Below are positions 26,301 through 41,300 of a DNA stretch of 64,000 nucleotides, piece after piece. Under the pieces are notes generated by a model. It saw nothing but the letters and a program-made list of their open reading frames with translations. It had not been told where the DNA came from and ran no database searches. Source of the DNA: Acholoe squamosa. Lineage: Eukaryota > Annelida > Polychaeta > Phyllodocida > Polynoidae. Made by a program: the position numbers and the translations under genes. How positions within the stretch are numbered: the first letter of the stretch is position 1; each line of letters starts with the position of its first letter. Where the stretch lies: assembly GCA_949317995.1 (NCBI GenBank), contig OX439038.1, forward strand, positions 34,432,613-34,496,612, in the 5' to 3' direction.

Positions 26301-29300
26301 ACAATTTCATTAGTTGGGTAGCACGGGAGCTTACCGTCAGTTTCCTGACAAAGTTGTCTTCGGTTGGCGCCTTATTTACTCCATCCAGATGAATCTTGTG
26401 TGTTGAAGGTTTAGCCTCATTGAGCAGTGTCACGGTTACCTGAGTTAGATACAAAAGTAGGAATTAGCTCTCGGCTCTATAGTGCTTAAATACACTTATC
26501 CTTTTTGTCATCGTACTGCATTTAAATGCAGCCCTGGTGATTAACTCCCAAAAACTACATGCCTGCAATATGCAGAACCTATGGTACTCCTAATGTTTGT
26601 CACGGTTGAAAAAAACATTAAACCTGTTTATAGCCTGCACAAGATGCCTTTCTTTATGATTATGATTATATCTAAATTTAGTAAACACAAGCATTTAGAG
26701 AATATGCGGACTATTACTTATTGGGGACGTACCTGAGGTTCCAGACACACTCTAAAGTCATTTCTAATGTTTACTTGGGTTTGACTTGGTCACGTTGGAG
26801 GCTGAGGTACCTAGGGCCCTATAATTGTCCACTGTGGATTTTAAACTACCGTAATCTCCCGTGTATAAGGTGGGTCTTATACGCGGGGTTTTAGTTCTAT
26901 CTGGATCCACAAGGGGGACACCAAGACCTTCCTTTTGATATGTTACACTCCCATATGGCCACATATGCTGCATATGGGGTCCAGTGGGGTCCTGGGGGTC
27001 CAAGCAACACATAACTTTTTGAATTTTGAGAATCCATTCAGTAGAAGAGAAATTATGATTTTTTTTTTGATTTTTTTTATCTTTTTGACCATATTCTAAA
27101 ACTCTAGGTGCGCCTTATACGCGGGAGATCACGGTATTAGAATTAATGATATCACTCACTTCTTGCTTGTTCTCCATGTAGTTGAAGACTGTTATCTTCA
27201 GATTAAACTTCTCTCCCATTATGAGACTGTAGGGCTTCTTGACTGACACAAAGAAGGGCTTAAATACCGTGAGCTACAATCAAAGGCCATACACATATAT
27301 GTAGATTCAATACAAAGCAATACCTAACGTGTCATGTTAAAGGACATCTATATTTATTAAAACAAGCCTTTAAAAGGGTTGCCACCAAATTTTCACACTG
27401 AAATGTCATGATTCCCCCCCCCCCCCCCCTCTAATGTGCTGCCCTCCTAATCGGGCTCTGAAGGCTAAAGTCTAAAATCTGAGATAAAGATAAAGAAAGT
27501 CGTAAACTGGACGGCTCACTTACCTTTGCAGGTACAGGTGCCACACCCATACCAACATCTGTGTTCATGGCAAAGGCGCTGAGTACCCACGAGGTAATGG
27601 TGTCTGGAGCCTTAACAGACATGGTCATCGTGCCGTCCGCGCTGTAAGGACAACCACAGGTTAGCACTAAGTCACCAATACATGGTGGAACAGGGTGCTG
27701 CCAGCATTGGGCCACGAGCGTAATGATGAAACCATAGACCTACACAGTATATTGTGTAGGTCTATGATGAGACATATAGCTGCTATATATGTTTACTGCA
27801 ACAACTACGTAAATATTTCAGAAACAGAGAACAAAATGCTGTTTTTATTACTACTTACTTCAATAAAATGCTCTAGGATTTACTGTGGTCGAGACAATCG
27901 ATATTACATACTTTATGGTTATGCTAGGTTAATCCTTTCTTATTAAGAAGTTGGAATGAATTACTGTACAGGGGTAGACACTAACGCTGGTCCAGGAGAC
28001 AATGGCCCGTAATTCTTGGTCCGGGACCAGTTTTCTCAAGATTTGCCTTCCTAGGGCCCGGGTGGCCCACAGAAGTGGCTACGGGCAGTTTACCAAATTG
28101 AAAAATTTGTCCATATAACCATGTTATATATCATTGGAAAGGGAAAATGGCCAGGAATTCAGTCATTCTAATTAAATCTTGATAAAGCTTAATTACAAAA
28201 AAGCAGCCTTAGCTTTTCATATAAAGTGAAAATATGTTCTGGGCCCACACATATAGATATGGGCCCATAGTTTTCTAAAGCTGCGGGCCCAGGTGGCCAA
28301 TGGCTCCAAAGGTTAATGTCTATCCCTGCTGTATATTGATATAAAAAATTGAAATGTTATCTCCCACAACCGTGCTATTTGTTAGGCGTGCCACTAACTA
28401 AAAAGAACATTGCTCAAACGTTGTAAAAGTAATGATGCTGAGAACAAATGCAAGATGTGAAATGTTTCTTTCGTGCAGAGTGTTAATGGTATGTACTGTT
28501 AATCATGCCACAACAAATGGGTAAGCGCATTCAGAAACACTTAAATAGCCAATCAAAGTGTTAATGGTTGAAGAACCCTCTCAGAAAATTTGATCATTGA
28601 AAAGCAATTCATTTAAAACAAGGGGTGGAGGTCATCAATCACATGGGCAACAGGAAACTATGCAAAAACCACATAAACTGGAATATAATAATGACAAACA
28701 AACAAGATATACATGCAAAAACGTAGTGAAACAAAACTTAAAAGAGACATGTGCACTGCATACGTATATGTACGACCAGTAGTCTACAACAAGATTCAAG
28801 TAACTATTACTATGTATTATCATTGCATAGCATTAGCAGATATGCTCCTTTTCTTTTTCGTTATTTCTCGAACTTGTCGCAGTGGTTCAAAGCCAACTCC
28901 ACTCCAAAAGTTGGTGATTAATTATCTAGCACACTTATTTCTTATTATCTTGTGGCCTTTTAATGTTCATCATCATACAAATATCATGATTTGCAGTGAG
29001 CAACTTGCTGCTACTTGCAGCATGGAATCAATATGTCACAAAGTGAAGAAAACATGATGTGATATAGACGCTGTTTAGCCATTTCTCCATTGGGTTGGTG
29101 ATGTGATGGAGGGGCTAAGGGTGAGAGCACACTGCATACACACAACACTGGCTGCAGCACTCTCTGCACTCCATGCTACAACACTGAGAGTGTAGGCCAT
29201 GAGTGGACCTGTGTAAGTGTGGGGTCATGTCATTTCTTGAAAAAGGCTTTTGCAATGGCATGAACTGGTAAATCTGTTGCAGCAGCGTATGTCTGCCATA

Positions 29301-32300
29301 ACGTGAAACACTCTCATCCTATATGTGGCCAGCTACTACCTCATGACAGAATCATGCCACAGCCATGTCTCAGGGAGGTGATGCCGCGGATCAGCTGGCT
29401 CAAATAGTCTTGGTTTAATGACATTTGTTGAGATGACTTCAGCCTCTTGTAGTTGAGGTATGAGGCTAGCTTCTGCTACAACTTTGTCGCTATGGTGGAG
29501 AATCGGACCTAAATGTATGGTAGACTATTGGGTTAACAGAAATACCACTCATGTACTTAATCTGAATCAATACCATTTGATGCATTATAACCGACCACTG
29601 CACACCCGACGAGGTATATACAGACTTAGCAGGTTTAATTATTAGCCAATGAGAGAACCCCAATCTATTCACTGCGGTCCTTCAGGGGCCATCTGGTACC
29701 CATCTGATAGGTCTTATCAGTAGAACTGGTAACAAGGTCCAGCAATGGCTGCGCCCATGTGACAACCTGCTAACTCGGAATAGGCCGGGTAGAGGAATGG
29801 GGCCGATTAAGGAATTGGTCCGGTTTGTACGTTAAAAATAAAATGATAATTGTGTCATTGTATGGAAAAAGATGTTCTTTGCATGTCAATCTATGCAAAG
29901 AAGATGCACATGTTTTCCCACTTTGAGTGTATAAAACATAAGTATATACAGAGGTAGACACTAACGCTGGCCCGGGAGCCAATGGCCCGTAATTCTTGGT
30001 CCGGGACCACAGTTTTCTCAAGATTTGCCTTCCTAGGGCCCGGGTGGCCCACAGAAGTGGCTAAGGGCAGTTTACCAAATTGAGAAATTTGTCCATATAA
30101 TCATGTTATATATCATTGGAAAGGGAAAATGACCAGGAATTCAGTCATTCTAATTAAATCTTGATATAACTTAATTACAAAAAGGCAGCCTTAGCTTTTC
30201 ATATAAAGTGAAAATATGTTCTGGGCCCACACATATAGATATGGGCCCATAGTTTTCTAAAGCTGCGGGCCCGGGTGGCCAATGGCTCCAAAGGTTAATG
30301 TCTACCCCTGATATAGAATACTGAAACAGAATTGGAATGAAGGTATACATTGCTGTAAACAAAATAAAAAGTGTTACAAAGTTTGTAGTGCTGTAACACA
30401 GTACTGGTCGCTTAAAATGGAACAAAGGTAATTAATATTTGATGCAGATAACTCTGAAATAAAAGGGAATAAAGAAACGTAATAGGTCCTATGGGTTGTT
30501 TAGAACGTTAAAGTCACATTTTACACATGTGTAAATGTAGATATAACCAATGTTTATGGGAATTAACAGAATCGGTGTTAAGAGTCTGATAAAAAAGAAG
30601 ACTGTGCTGGGTTAAGAGAGATACCTGTCACCTTAAGAAACTAACACGACACTACCCTTTATAACACGCTTGGAATATTCCTGACCAGTACATTGACAAC
30701 GATCACTTTCCTGGAATCCACGTTTACTCAATCTCAGCCTTAGCCAGCAGCTATCAATACCATATTGGCAGCAGGTCACTTAGCAAACCTGACTTAACCT
30801 AGGGCCTTAACCTAAGTGATTAAAGCTAGTATCTCATCCATTAAATGCCTACTACGTATCTTGCTCAAATAAACTAATTAGTTGGGTGTTATGATTATCT
30901 CGGTACAAGTTATCATAACGGTATATATATATGTGTAGCGGTTCTGCTACTATATATGTGTGTGCTACCCTGGGACTCACATAGGGGGCAGGCCTGCATA
31001 GTCACCTGTCCCCAGGTAGCCACCACACACACAACAAGGCCACCATATTGTTTGGTTGGTGCCCAATTTTTTTTCTTTGACGCAGCTTACCTGTCTATGA
31101 GCCAGTAGGCACTCCTACAGAAAGTCACCACCCCACCTGGTCAGGGTGACACAGACTCAGGTTCAGAGCAGGAGGAGGAGTCTGACTTTCAGGCTCTCCA
31201 GGGCTGCCTGGAGTCCCAACAGCAACAGCTTACAGGCCTAGTCAATGAGTTTTCAGCCATTATACTGGACATAGTAAGCACAGACCCCCCTACTACTAGT
31301 ACACCTAGACCTAGTGGTTTACCACCACTGTTTGTTGGTACTAGGCCCCCTTCAGGGCCTCTCCCCATCTCTGATGATGAGGAGGAGGGTGAGGATAGCT
31401 CTAACAGCGAGGAGGCCAGGCGCAAGAAGAAGAAGAAACCCTTCTATCTCCATAGACATCTCCCTCAAGATGTTAAAAAGGCCACTTCCTTCGCACAACT
31501 GGTAGGTGCCCTCTCTAGACACCACTCTATTCACCTGATGAAGGACCAATGGACTCCCTATTGTGGCAACATACAATTCCACATTCAGTTTTTGTGTGAC
31601 AGGGAGGCCATGGGTCTGTACATATTAGATCAGCTGCGTTGTTATGATTATGGAGTCAGAGAGAGGGCCAACCACTACGACACCCAGGCATTTGTATACG
31701 GGGATGAAGAGATGATTAACTTACACCTGGTACACAAGCCTACTACTACCTCCTCCTACACCCAGGGAGGGGCCCAAGGTGGGGGTTCCAAAACGAAGGG
31801 GAATAAATCCAGATTTGAGCCTGATCCCACCATGCCCTGTTGGAGGTACAATAACTTCAAATGCAAAGCAGGGGATGACTAACAGCAGAAACATGTCTGT
31901 TACCACTGCTGGGATGCCTCCCATAAGATGAAAGCCTGCACCAACGTCAAACGGAAGGCAGCGGCAGAGTCGTCGGCGTGACTGGAATCCCCCATCAGCG
32001 CCCCTCGCATGGACGCCGGTGCTGAGTCTCTGGGCGTTTTTACGCTGTGTGCCCCCGCCGGGACCTCCGAGATAATTTGCATATACCAACAAGATTGGTG
32101 CCCGGATGTGGGAGACGAAAGTGTCGATTCTAATCGAAAGTTTTATTTCAAAAGACTATCAAATCCCTTCATCTTGTGTAAGATTAAGTGTATCTGAATT
32201 GTATGGTTCCATTATTTCACCAGAAATTTAAAAAGATGAATGTTTTCCTGTCATGCCATTGTCGTCTTTGCAAAATCCAAGATGGCGGCGGCAGATGGCG

Positions 32301-35300
32301 AAATGCCCGCAAACACTAAGGTAAATCTAAATTTCTCTCGATTACATGTGGATGGAGGGAATTTGGGGGCTGTCGATGCCAGAATCGATCAAATCAGCCC
32401 TGCTTTAGGGGGGAAGGGTATCGAAGACTCTTCAAATTGCCCAAAACCATCAGAAATTGCCCTGGCATCACCATGCCAGGGCTACTTTGTTGATGTTATT
32501 AACCCTCCACTACCTGTAGCCCTAGCGTCTGTACCCAGTATAACTGGGAATGCTCAGTCTATGTTGATCAGTGTGTATATCTGACTGATGGTGTACAAAG
32601 CCAAATGGTCAATGTTTGTACCCCTTCTGTAGCAAATATTGATGATTGTGCCCCATCTGTACCCAGGGTTAATAATTGTACCACACTTGTACACAATGTT
32701 GATGTATGTACCCCTGCTGTCTGTGCTAACAGTTCAATGTGTGATGACAGTGTTATGGATACGGGACTGTCCCCTGCGGGTGACAGCCATGAGTATGTTG
32801 ATACACAAAATGATTACTCTGACCTTGTATGTAGTGATGATGTTGATGTTGGTGTGTCACCTGGGGGTGACAGTGTGTCACTCGCCGGTGACGGCTACTA
32901 TACCAGCAGTGTATGTGATCCTGTTGCTTGTGTCAGTATTTTTGTTGTCATTGATGTTGCTGATACCTTTCCAGTGTGTGCTAACACACTTGTATGCAAT
33001 GTAAATACACCTGGAGTCAACCAACCTATAGTAGTCTATAGGGACTGTGTCCTGAGTATTTGTGCCTGCGAGCACATGATTGGACCCGTCCGAGCTCAGC
33101 TTAGCCCCTGCAGGTTAGCTGCTGAATTTTATAGATATAAAGGCAGTATGTGTGTTCAGGATGACTTTGTACTAGCTGGTGTATACAGTGGTTTCACTAT
33201 AGTAGATAACTCCCACATAGACTCCTATAGTTGTAGTAACTACTCCAGTATTCTTGATGATCAATTCAGAGTAGAAATGAGTGACACAATTGTCAGAGAG
33301 TTGAAGAAGGGGCAGGTCACCTTAGCTATTGACTCTCCCAGGTGCATTCATAGTCTGGGTGCAATCAAGAAAAAAGATGGCATCCTCAGACCAATCACTG
33401 ACTGTAAAAAACCTTTGAACAGATCCATAAATAACTTCATGGATCATACCTGTGACACATTCAGATATAAAGGTGTAGATTACTCACAGAAATCCTTAAT
33501 CCCAATGACTACATTTGTTCTATTGACTTGTCCCAAGCCTATAGGAGTGTGAACATTGATAAAGCCAATGCTTCCTACCAATGCTTTAGATGGAACTTGG
33601 GAGATGGTGAGCAAATATTTGAAGACAGAGTGCTTTCCTTCGTTCTCAAGTGTGCACCATATCTATTTACACAAGTGGGAGGTGTATGCACCGGCGAGGA
33701 TTCTACCAGGTTTCTAACTAAATCGATGACCTCACATTTATGGGACCCACTTATGATCAATGTGCCTATGCTCAAGGAGTCCTCATATCAGTGGTAAGAA
33801 GTATGGGTTTCCATATAAAATGGCCCAAAGTTACTTGTCCGTCCCAGCAAGCAGTCTGCCTTGGTATCATGATCAACAGCCAGTAAATGGAAATTAGTCT
33901 ACCAAGTGAAAAAGTTGCTTATGCTTTGCCAGACATTGCATGAATGCTTCAAAACAGATGGCCACTAAACGTGAACTCCAACACCTAGCGGGCATTCTGG
34001 GCCATTGCTCCACGGTGGTCCGGGGTGGTCGGACCTTCAGTCGCAGGGTAATTAACTTGACTAATTGTGTCAAGGAGGCTCACCATCGTGTAAGGCTCAA
34101 TGATCAGTTCCAAGCAGACTTAAGGTGGTGAATAGCCTTCAATGGCAAGGCCAGGATCTTGTGCCCCAAAACACCCTCAGCAGTCATTTCATGTGACTCA
34201 TCGTCCCGGGAGTTTGGGGCCTACCACATAGGAGACTGGCTCTATGGTGTCTGGTTCTACAAGTATATACCAACACTCCCATACTATCCTGACCCTTACT
34301 TCCCGGTCCCAACATTTGATGATCTGTCTCATGACATCAACATTCAGGAACTGTGGCCAGTACTGATGGCCCTGGTAAGGTGGGGGGTGGTTTATAAGGA
34401 CTCCACTATCCTCATTCTGAGTGATAATACGCAAGTGTGCAGGATGTTGAGCTCTGGCAGGAGTTGTAACAATGTCAGCATGGACCTATTGCGAGAATTG
34501 TTTTGGCTCGCCTTCACATACAATCAAATGTAGTTATATCAGGTCAGGTGACAACGTTGAGGCTGATTACATTGCACACTTAGCATACCCCCAAGTTGCA
34601 GCAATCTCACCTCCTTTTCCCATGTGTTGTAGGTCTGTCCCAGTTGCGGCAGGAGGCTCAGAGTTTACAGGACCAAGCCCTGGCTGAAAATTAGTACAAA
34701 TTGTACAAGTTGAGATCATGAGTTTTTTGCCTTGTTTGACATTCAGCCACTTCCGTGTACCCAGGAGGGTGTGTGTTTATATGTGGCTTATTTAGCCCAG
34801 AGGCTTAAATATTCAAGCATTGAACAATATGTAAGTGCCTTGTCGTAACTGCAGCACCTGCATGGATACACCCCAGTCAATGCTACCAACTTCATGGTCA
34901 AACAGACTATGTTAGGCGCCAAGCGTAAGCTGGGTTACTCATCTGTACAGGCTTCGCCTTTGGAGCCTACACATCTTCTCCAGTTCTACAAACATCTGGA
35001 TATGTCAGTGTCTTTTCAACTATGTTGGTGGACTGCAGCCATTACTGCCTTTCGAGGCCTCTTACGCAAGGCACATGTAACAAATTCCTCCCAAGCGATA
35101 TGTCTCCAGGATGTGTCCTTCCATCCTTGGGGACTACTCCTGACCTTGCCTCGGAGTAAGACAATTCAGTATGGTGAGCGGGTCCTTGAAATCCCATTCA
35201 GCACCATACCAGATTCGCCATTATGTGTCACCATCTACGTTCGCCATCTCGTCGACCACACTGGGGTAGAGGCAGGTCAGGAAGTGTTTCAGTACTGGGT

Positions 35301-38300
35301 GCGAGGGCTCTTACGACCAATGACATATTCAGCTTTTGCCACCATCGCCTGTCAGAATTGTGTGGCATTGTGGGCAAAGTGTCCAGCCATTACCTCCCCA
35401 GAGGCGGAGCATCGTATTTATCCTCCCGAGGAGATTGGCAAAGTCTAGCTGTATTATTATATCTTGTCGATAGCCTTGATCAGAAAGTGTCGAAGGACAA
35501 GGTTGCAACCTTTCTTCGTGTTTGTGTTTAGTTATTTTTCCTTACACTAGGACAATTGTCTTGAAGGTTTTGGGTGTTAAGAGCGCCAATTGTGAAAACT
35601 ATATTTACTGTTTGGTTCTATTTCCTTAGTTAAGTTCATATATTGGTGTTATAATTATCTTGGTACAAGTTATTATAACGGCATATATGTGCAGCGGTTC
35701 TGCTACTATATATGTGTGTGCTACCCTGGGACTCACATAGGGACAGGTCTGCATAGTCTCATTTAGGTCACCTGTCCCTAAGTAGCCACCACACACACAC
35801 ACAAGAAGGCCACCATATTGTTTGGTTGGTGCCCAATTTTTGTGTGTGTGTGGTTTGCTTAATAAATTAAGGGCGTTAAGGGCGCCAATTGTGACAAACT
35901 ATATTTACTGTTTGGTTCTATTTCCTTAGTTAAGTATAGCGGTTCATATATATGAATTATATCAAGGTCTTGGTGTGGGATCATGTCAACAAATGTCTTC
36001 ATTCAGTCAGTTTTTATATATTCTATTTAATTCAGAGCCAGAAGTTGAAAAAAAATTACGAGAGAGGACTTTGAACCAGAGCATGTTACTAAAATGTTTA
36101 TGTGAATAAAGTGTCATCAAGGCAGTTTCATTTCTGATTGTATGCCTATCTAACGTGTATAAGAGGTTTAATGCCACAACAGCTAAAGATAAGTATATAT
36201 ACACACAAAATGTTAAAACAACACTAGCCCATCTAAAAATGACATAAGATTTTGAAAAATAATGCCATAGTAAAAGACCATTATCGTAATCCCACGTCTT
36301 TTTCATTGCTTACCATCACAATTTTCTAATGAGTGGACTACACTTCAATACAAAGGGGGCCTGAAACACTCACTCGGATTTCCATACTAGCAATCAATGG
36401 GTACCGAAATCTCCCGCGTATAAGGCGCAGCCCGCGTATAAGGCGCACCTAGAGTTTTGGAAAATTCTCAAAAAAAAATGAAAAATTCATAACTTTGGTT
36501 CTACTGAATGAATTTCCAAAATTCAAAGACCTATGCGTTACTTGGGCCCCATGGACCCCCCTGGGCCCCCATATATCCTGTTATGGCTAAGGGGGCATGT
36601 AACATGTCAAAAGAAAGGTCTTGGAGTCCCCCTTGTTAATGCAATGAGAACTAAAACCCCCGTATACGACGCGCCTTATATGCGGGAGATTACAGTAGTA
36701 AATGTGGTCATTGACTTTGATCTTTTACTTTGCCTTATCATGATTTGACTCATATCTAGCCAATGTCTTGTCCCACCACAGTTACCTAATGACATGGTCT
36801 GTCCAGATCCATGTTTCAGGGAATTCAGTTCTCACTCTCTCAACTGATTTGACTTCATCAGAATTAGTTGCTCCTTGTACATCATCAACAGCCTTTGCTT
36901 GTGGCACAGCAACCCCAGCGCCAGCCATTTCAGGCATGCCACGGTCGAAGCTGTTTTCATATTGCGGGTATACTACAGAGAAAATACATATGCAGGCATT
37001 ATACAAATAATTGGGGTTCGGTGCTGTATGGATAAAACATACTTTGAAAGCATTTATTGAATGTAGTCTTCCAGGACACCGCAGTATATTCACCTGAAAC
37101 TAAAGGGAACCGCAATTATGAACTTTTGGAGCAGTTAGTACAGTTATGAAACTTGGATTCCAATATTAGACATGTTAGCACAGAGAGATCTTATCCAGTA
37201 GAAGAGCTACCATAATACCTTGTGTATATGGCTCACCCCGCGTAGTGAAGGAAACTGCATAAGGCGCATCTGACTATACAGCCCACCCTGATTTCAGAAG
37301 CATTCAAGACAAAGCAAGGGTATATACTCGTGTATAAGCCGCACCTTATACACTAGGTATCACGGTATAATTTAATAAGAACCTACATCTATAATACACA
37401 TATACACATTTAACCTAGGGTCTAAGCTACCCTAACTTAGCAATAATACCCAGCCATAACTTCAGTCCAGATCCAAGTCTCTGGGAATTCTGAGCGCACT
37501 TTAGGAGTGGTGTTCTTAGCAGGTTTATTCCCAGGCCCTTTTTCTGCAATAATATCGACTCGTCCTCCTGAAGGTGCAGGACCCGGCGCCGGGATCCCCG
37601 GCGGCCCAATAGGACCGGCACGCCCCCTTTCCATAATTGGTGGCATTGGCACTGCATGATAAATGAGCACACTTCCCTTTTAGTTTAAAATAACATATAA
37701 GCAGAGAGGCAGCAACTGCCATACTGATATCAGGAGGTACAAAAGGAGCTCTTCACAAACACAGAGTGGCACACATATATATCAGGAGGTACAAGAGGAG
37801 CTCTTCACAAAGAGTGGCACACATATATATCAGGAGGTACAAGAGGAGCTCTTCACAAAGAGTGGCACACATATATATCAGGAGGTACAAAAGGAGCTCT
37901 TCACAAAGAGTGGCACACATATATATCAGGAGGTACAAGAGGAGCTCTTCACAAAGAGTGGCACACATATATATCAGGAGGTACAAGAGGAGCTCTTCAC
38001 AAAGAGTGGCACACATATGTATCAGGAGGTACAAGAGGAGCTCTTCACAAAGAGTGGCACACATATATATATCAGGAGGTACAAGAGGAGCTCTTCACAA
38101 ACACAGAGTGGCACACATCACAAAGTGCAAACCAAGTGAAAATAATATCAGTTATCACTCTGCAGGACATGAATAAGAGTAACATTGTGTACAGTAAGTG
38201 ATAAAATCTTTAATAACAAATGATACCATAGGAGCAGCTGATTAAGAGGAATCTGCATTGGGTAATGCGCACATAACCTAGTCCATACTAGGGTATAGAA

Positions 38301-41300
38301 CTGCATTTTACATGGACGTTAAAAGTGGATACATATTTGAATTAGTCATTTGTTCCTGCATTTATTTAGCAGCTGAGGTATAGAGTAGAGACTGGGTATT
38401 GGGAATACAGGAAAAGGAGAAGTATTTGAAGCAAATTGCAGAAACTGATAGTTATCAATACTTCTTGCTCCATGAACCTTCCAGGTTTGCCAAAGCTAGG
38501 TAGAAAAGAGCCTTTGATACAATTACTCCTTCTACTGAAGCATCAACCTATTGCCGTAAAACATTGAAATGGTGTCTGAGTACCCAGCTAGCTCATCTAC
38601 CCAAATCCAGGTCTCAGGGGAGGTTTTAGTTGCTTCTGGCTGGGAAATGCCCCTCCTCGTGGTCCAGGAGGTCCAGCTGCTCCACGGGTTCCAGCTACCA
38701 TTCCTGTCACCATTGGTGCACAAGCAACTCCCTGCTCTCCACCCAATCCTGCATCATCAACTACTCCTCCATTTGGTGAAGCATACCGGGGATAGTACCC
38801 TACAATGTTAGAATATGGAATGGTGAACTAGTTCACGAAACACGGTGCAAAAGAGACCGGCTGCAGCGGACTGCTCGGCGGGGTCCTCCCCTCACATTTC
38901 CCGTAGACCTTTTGTTGCCATGCCAGGTTCCCTCCCTGAGGCACCGATCGTCTCCCTGTACACTCGCCATTTTGGTATTTTCTTGCCATGGCTGGCGAAA
39001 ATTATATCTTTAGGCCTTGAAGAGGTGCCTATACTATCACTGTATTGACTGGGACAGCTCAAATCGCTTTTACTAACCTGTTATGAAGTCATTTCGATGC
39101 TACACTCCTCTCATCCCACCTATCCGCCATATTTCTACTGTCTGCACTTCTGTTCACAGTGTCAATCTCTAAAGCACACACCTATGGCTATGGGAGTTTG
39201 GTGCCAGCTTGCACCAACTCTCGTCACTTCTCGCAATATGCACGAGATATTGCGATACTTCAACCGATCTTAATCCAAGTGTCTTCGCTGGGAAAATTTC
39301 TAACTTCTTTACCTTTTTTTGCATAATAATATACTGTTTTGCTATGAAATATAATTTTTAAATTGAGATCCAATACCTTCCCCTTCGATTCCACAAACTT
39401 AGAATGGTGGATGGTTGAAATTACTTACTTTTAATCAATACATCAACCTCCCATATACGGTGTCATGGCTTTTTGGGCAATACCAGAAACGTGGCTCCGC
39501 CGCTTTAAATATGGAATAATGGGATATTTGTTGCACTCTAGTCACTGACTGATATTGTTGTGCAGAATAAACCCAATATGACCCAGCCTATCAAATTCGA
39601 CCATTGAAGGCAGCATTTTCCATCAAAACTGTGTTGGAAAATGACTTCCTATATATTCTTCCTGTCACTGTTACAGTCTGTATTTGACAAGCTCTTTTTG
39701 AATGAAAATTCTAATAGATACAGGCATGGGATTGGGTTTTAAAGGAATATCCGAGATTGTGCCCCTGTCCCTTCTCTGGGGTAGTTTTCGAGATGAATCT
39801 TAGGGATAGAAGCATGAAAAAGTCTAAGACCCACCCCCCTTTATTAATGTTAAATCATTTTCTCGTTGGATCTGTGCAAATCACAAGGATGACTAATTTA
39901 ACCTTCAAATATCCAAGATTTTGGATATATCCTGAAGAATCCTATGCATGTAGATAAGAAATCAGCCACCCGATTCGTCGATCTGGTCATCCAGGTCTCA
40001 GGCAAGGCCTTGTAAAACACGTGGACAGCTGTAAAGTGATCTTGGTGTTCCTGCCTTCCAGCTTCTCCAAGAGATCCTACTTATAAATCCACAGCGTACA
40101 TTGTTCCAACCAACCAACAATGTTTTGAAGACATAGTCACTGCCTTTCAATCGTGATGGGGTTGGGTTTGCTTGCACGATACACAACAGTATAGGGACAA
40201 GCTCTGGGGAATCAGTGGTTGATTTAGACAGGGGGCGTGCCCTCTCCTATTTCCCAGTAGTTAAAAGAGATTGTTTCCTCTTTTAAGCCTCATAGTTTGC
40301 TAGAAATGCGAGCTACATGACTGACGCAGCCCCCACCCTTTCAAAATTTTGGATCCACCACTGGGGAAAGGTATAATAGAGACCGTGATATCAAACTAGG
40401 CACTCATCATTGTAGCTTATCAGATCTGAGCCTTGTTCCTTACAGGACCTTGGTTCATGTGGATAAGGGCCCAAACCGTATGTGCAGAACATTCCACATC
40501 TTCATCTTCAATATATATCCAAGTTGATGGTGACATACTAGGAGGCAGGTTCCACTGCGTCAATTTGGGATTTTTGCTAATCTGACAAAAAATTTGATGA
40601 AAAAAAATGTCAAAGGTGAAGGACTCAGTCCTAAGGAGATGCCCATCAATGTGAAATTATTCAGCTGTTTTTGACAGTGTAGGGACGGACCTGTGTTGGT
40701 TCAACACAGGTGTTTTACAGTGTAGGGAGGAGAGTGTAAGTTCATCACACATTTTTTACAGTGTAGGGAGGGACAGCAAACGTTCAACACACACTTTTTA
40801 CAGTGTAGGGCAGGACAGTGTAAGTACAACACACATTTTTTACAGTGTAGGGAGGGACAGTGTAAGTTCAACACAGGTGTTTTACAGTGTAGGGAGGAGA
40901 GTGTAAGTTCATCACACATTTTTTACAGTGTAGGGAGGGACAGCAAACGTTCAACACACACTTTTTACAGTGTGTGTTGAACAGGTTGACTCAGGCAATT
41001 TCACTGGTAAGGACCTATTTTTTTTAATGCCCAAGGGCATCTCCAATAAATAAATAGAAAAAAAAGAAACATGCCAAACTGACGCATAGGAACCAGCCCT
41101 CTACCAGGGACAGTGTAAGTACAACACACATTTTTACAGTGTAGGGAGGGACAGTGTAAGTTCAACACATGTTTTTTTTACAGTGTAGGGAGGGGCAGTG
41201 TAAGTTCAACACACATTTTTTACAGTGCATGGAGGGACACCAAAGGTTCAAACACACACTTTTTACAGTGAAGGGAGGGACAGTGTAAGTTCAACACCTG

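Larger units (their letters stand above)
30886..35936 (+). mobile_element. DIRS-order (tyrosine recombinase) retrotransposon with split direct repeats, decayed
   Basis: Order: A1 repeat, gag-like ORF with zinc knuckle, RT, RNase H, tyrosine recombinase, then B1-A2-B2. A1/A2 and B1/B2 are matching direct repeats, the split-direct-repeat layout known for PAT- and Ngaro-like elements, which integrate by recombinase rather than integrase. Stops and frameshifts break gag, RT and recombinase, so this copy is dead. It is inserted, opposite to the TEP gene, in the intron between the bait array and the common acceptor. Confidence 0.88.

Noticed and set aside
32240-32584. A host gene inside the DIRS element
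   Set aside because: The frame lies between gag-like and RT regions of the element and is best read as part of its decayed coding region.
37753-38176. Open frames of more than 100 codons on both strands
   Set aside because: By-product of the 48-bp array.
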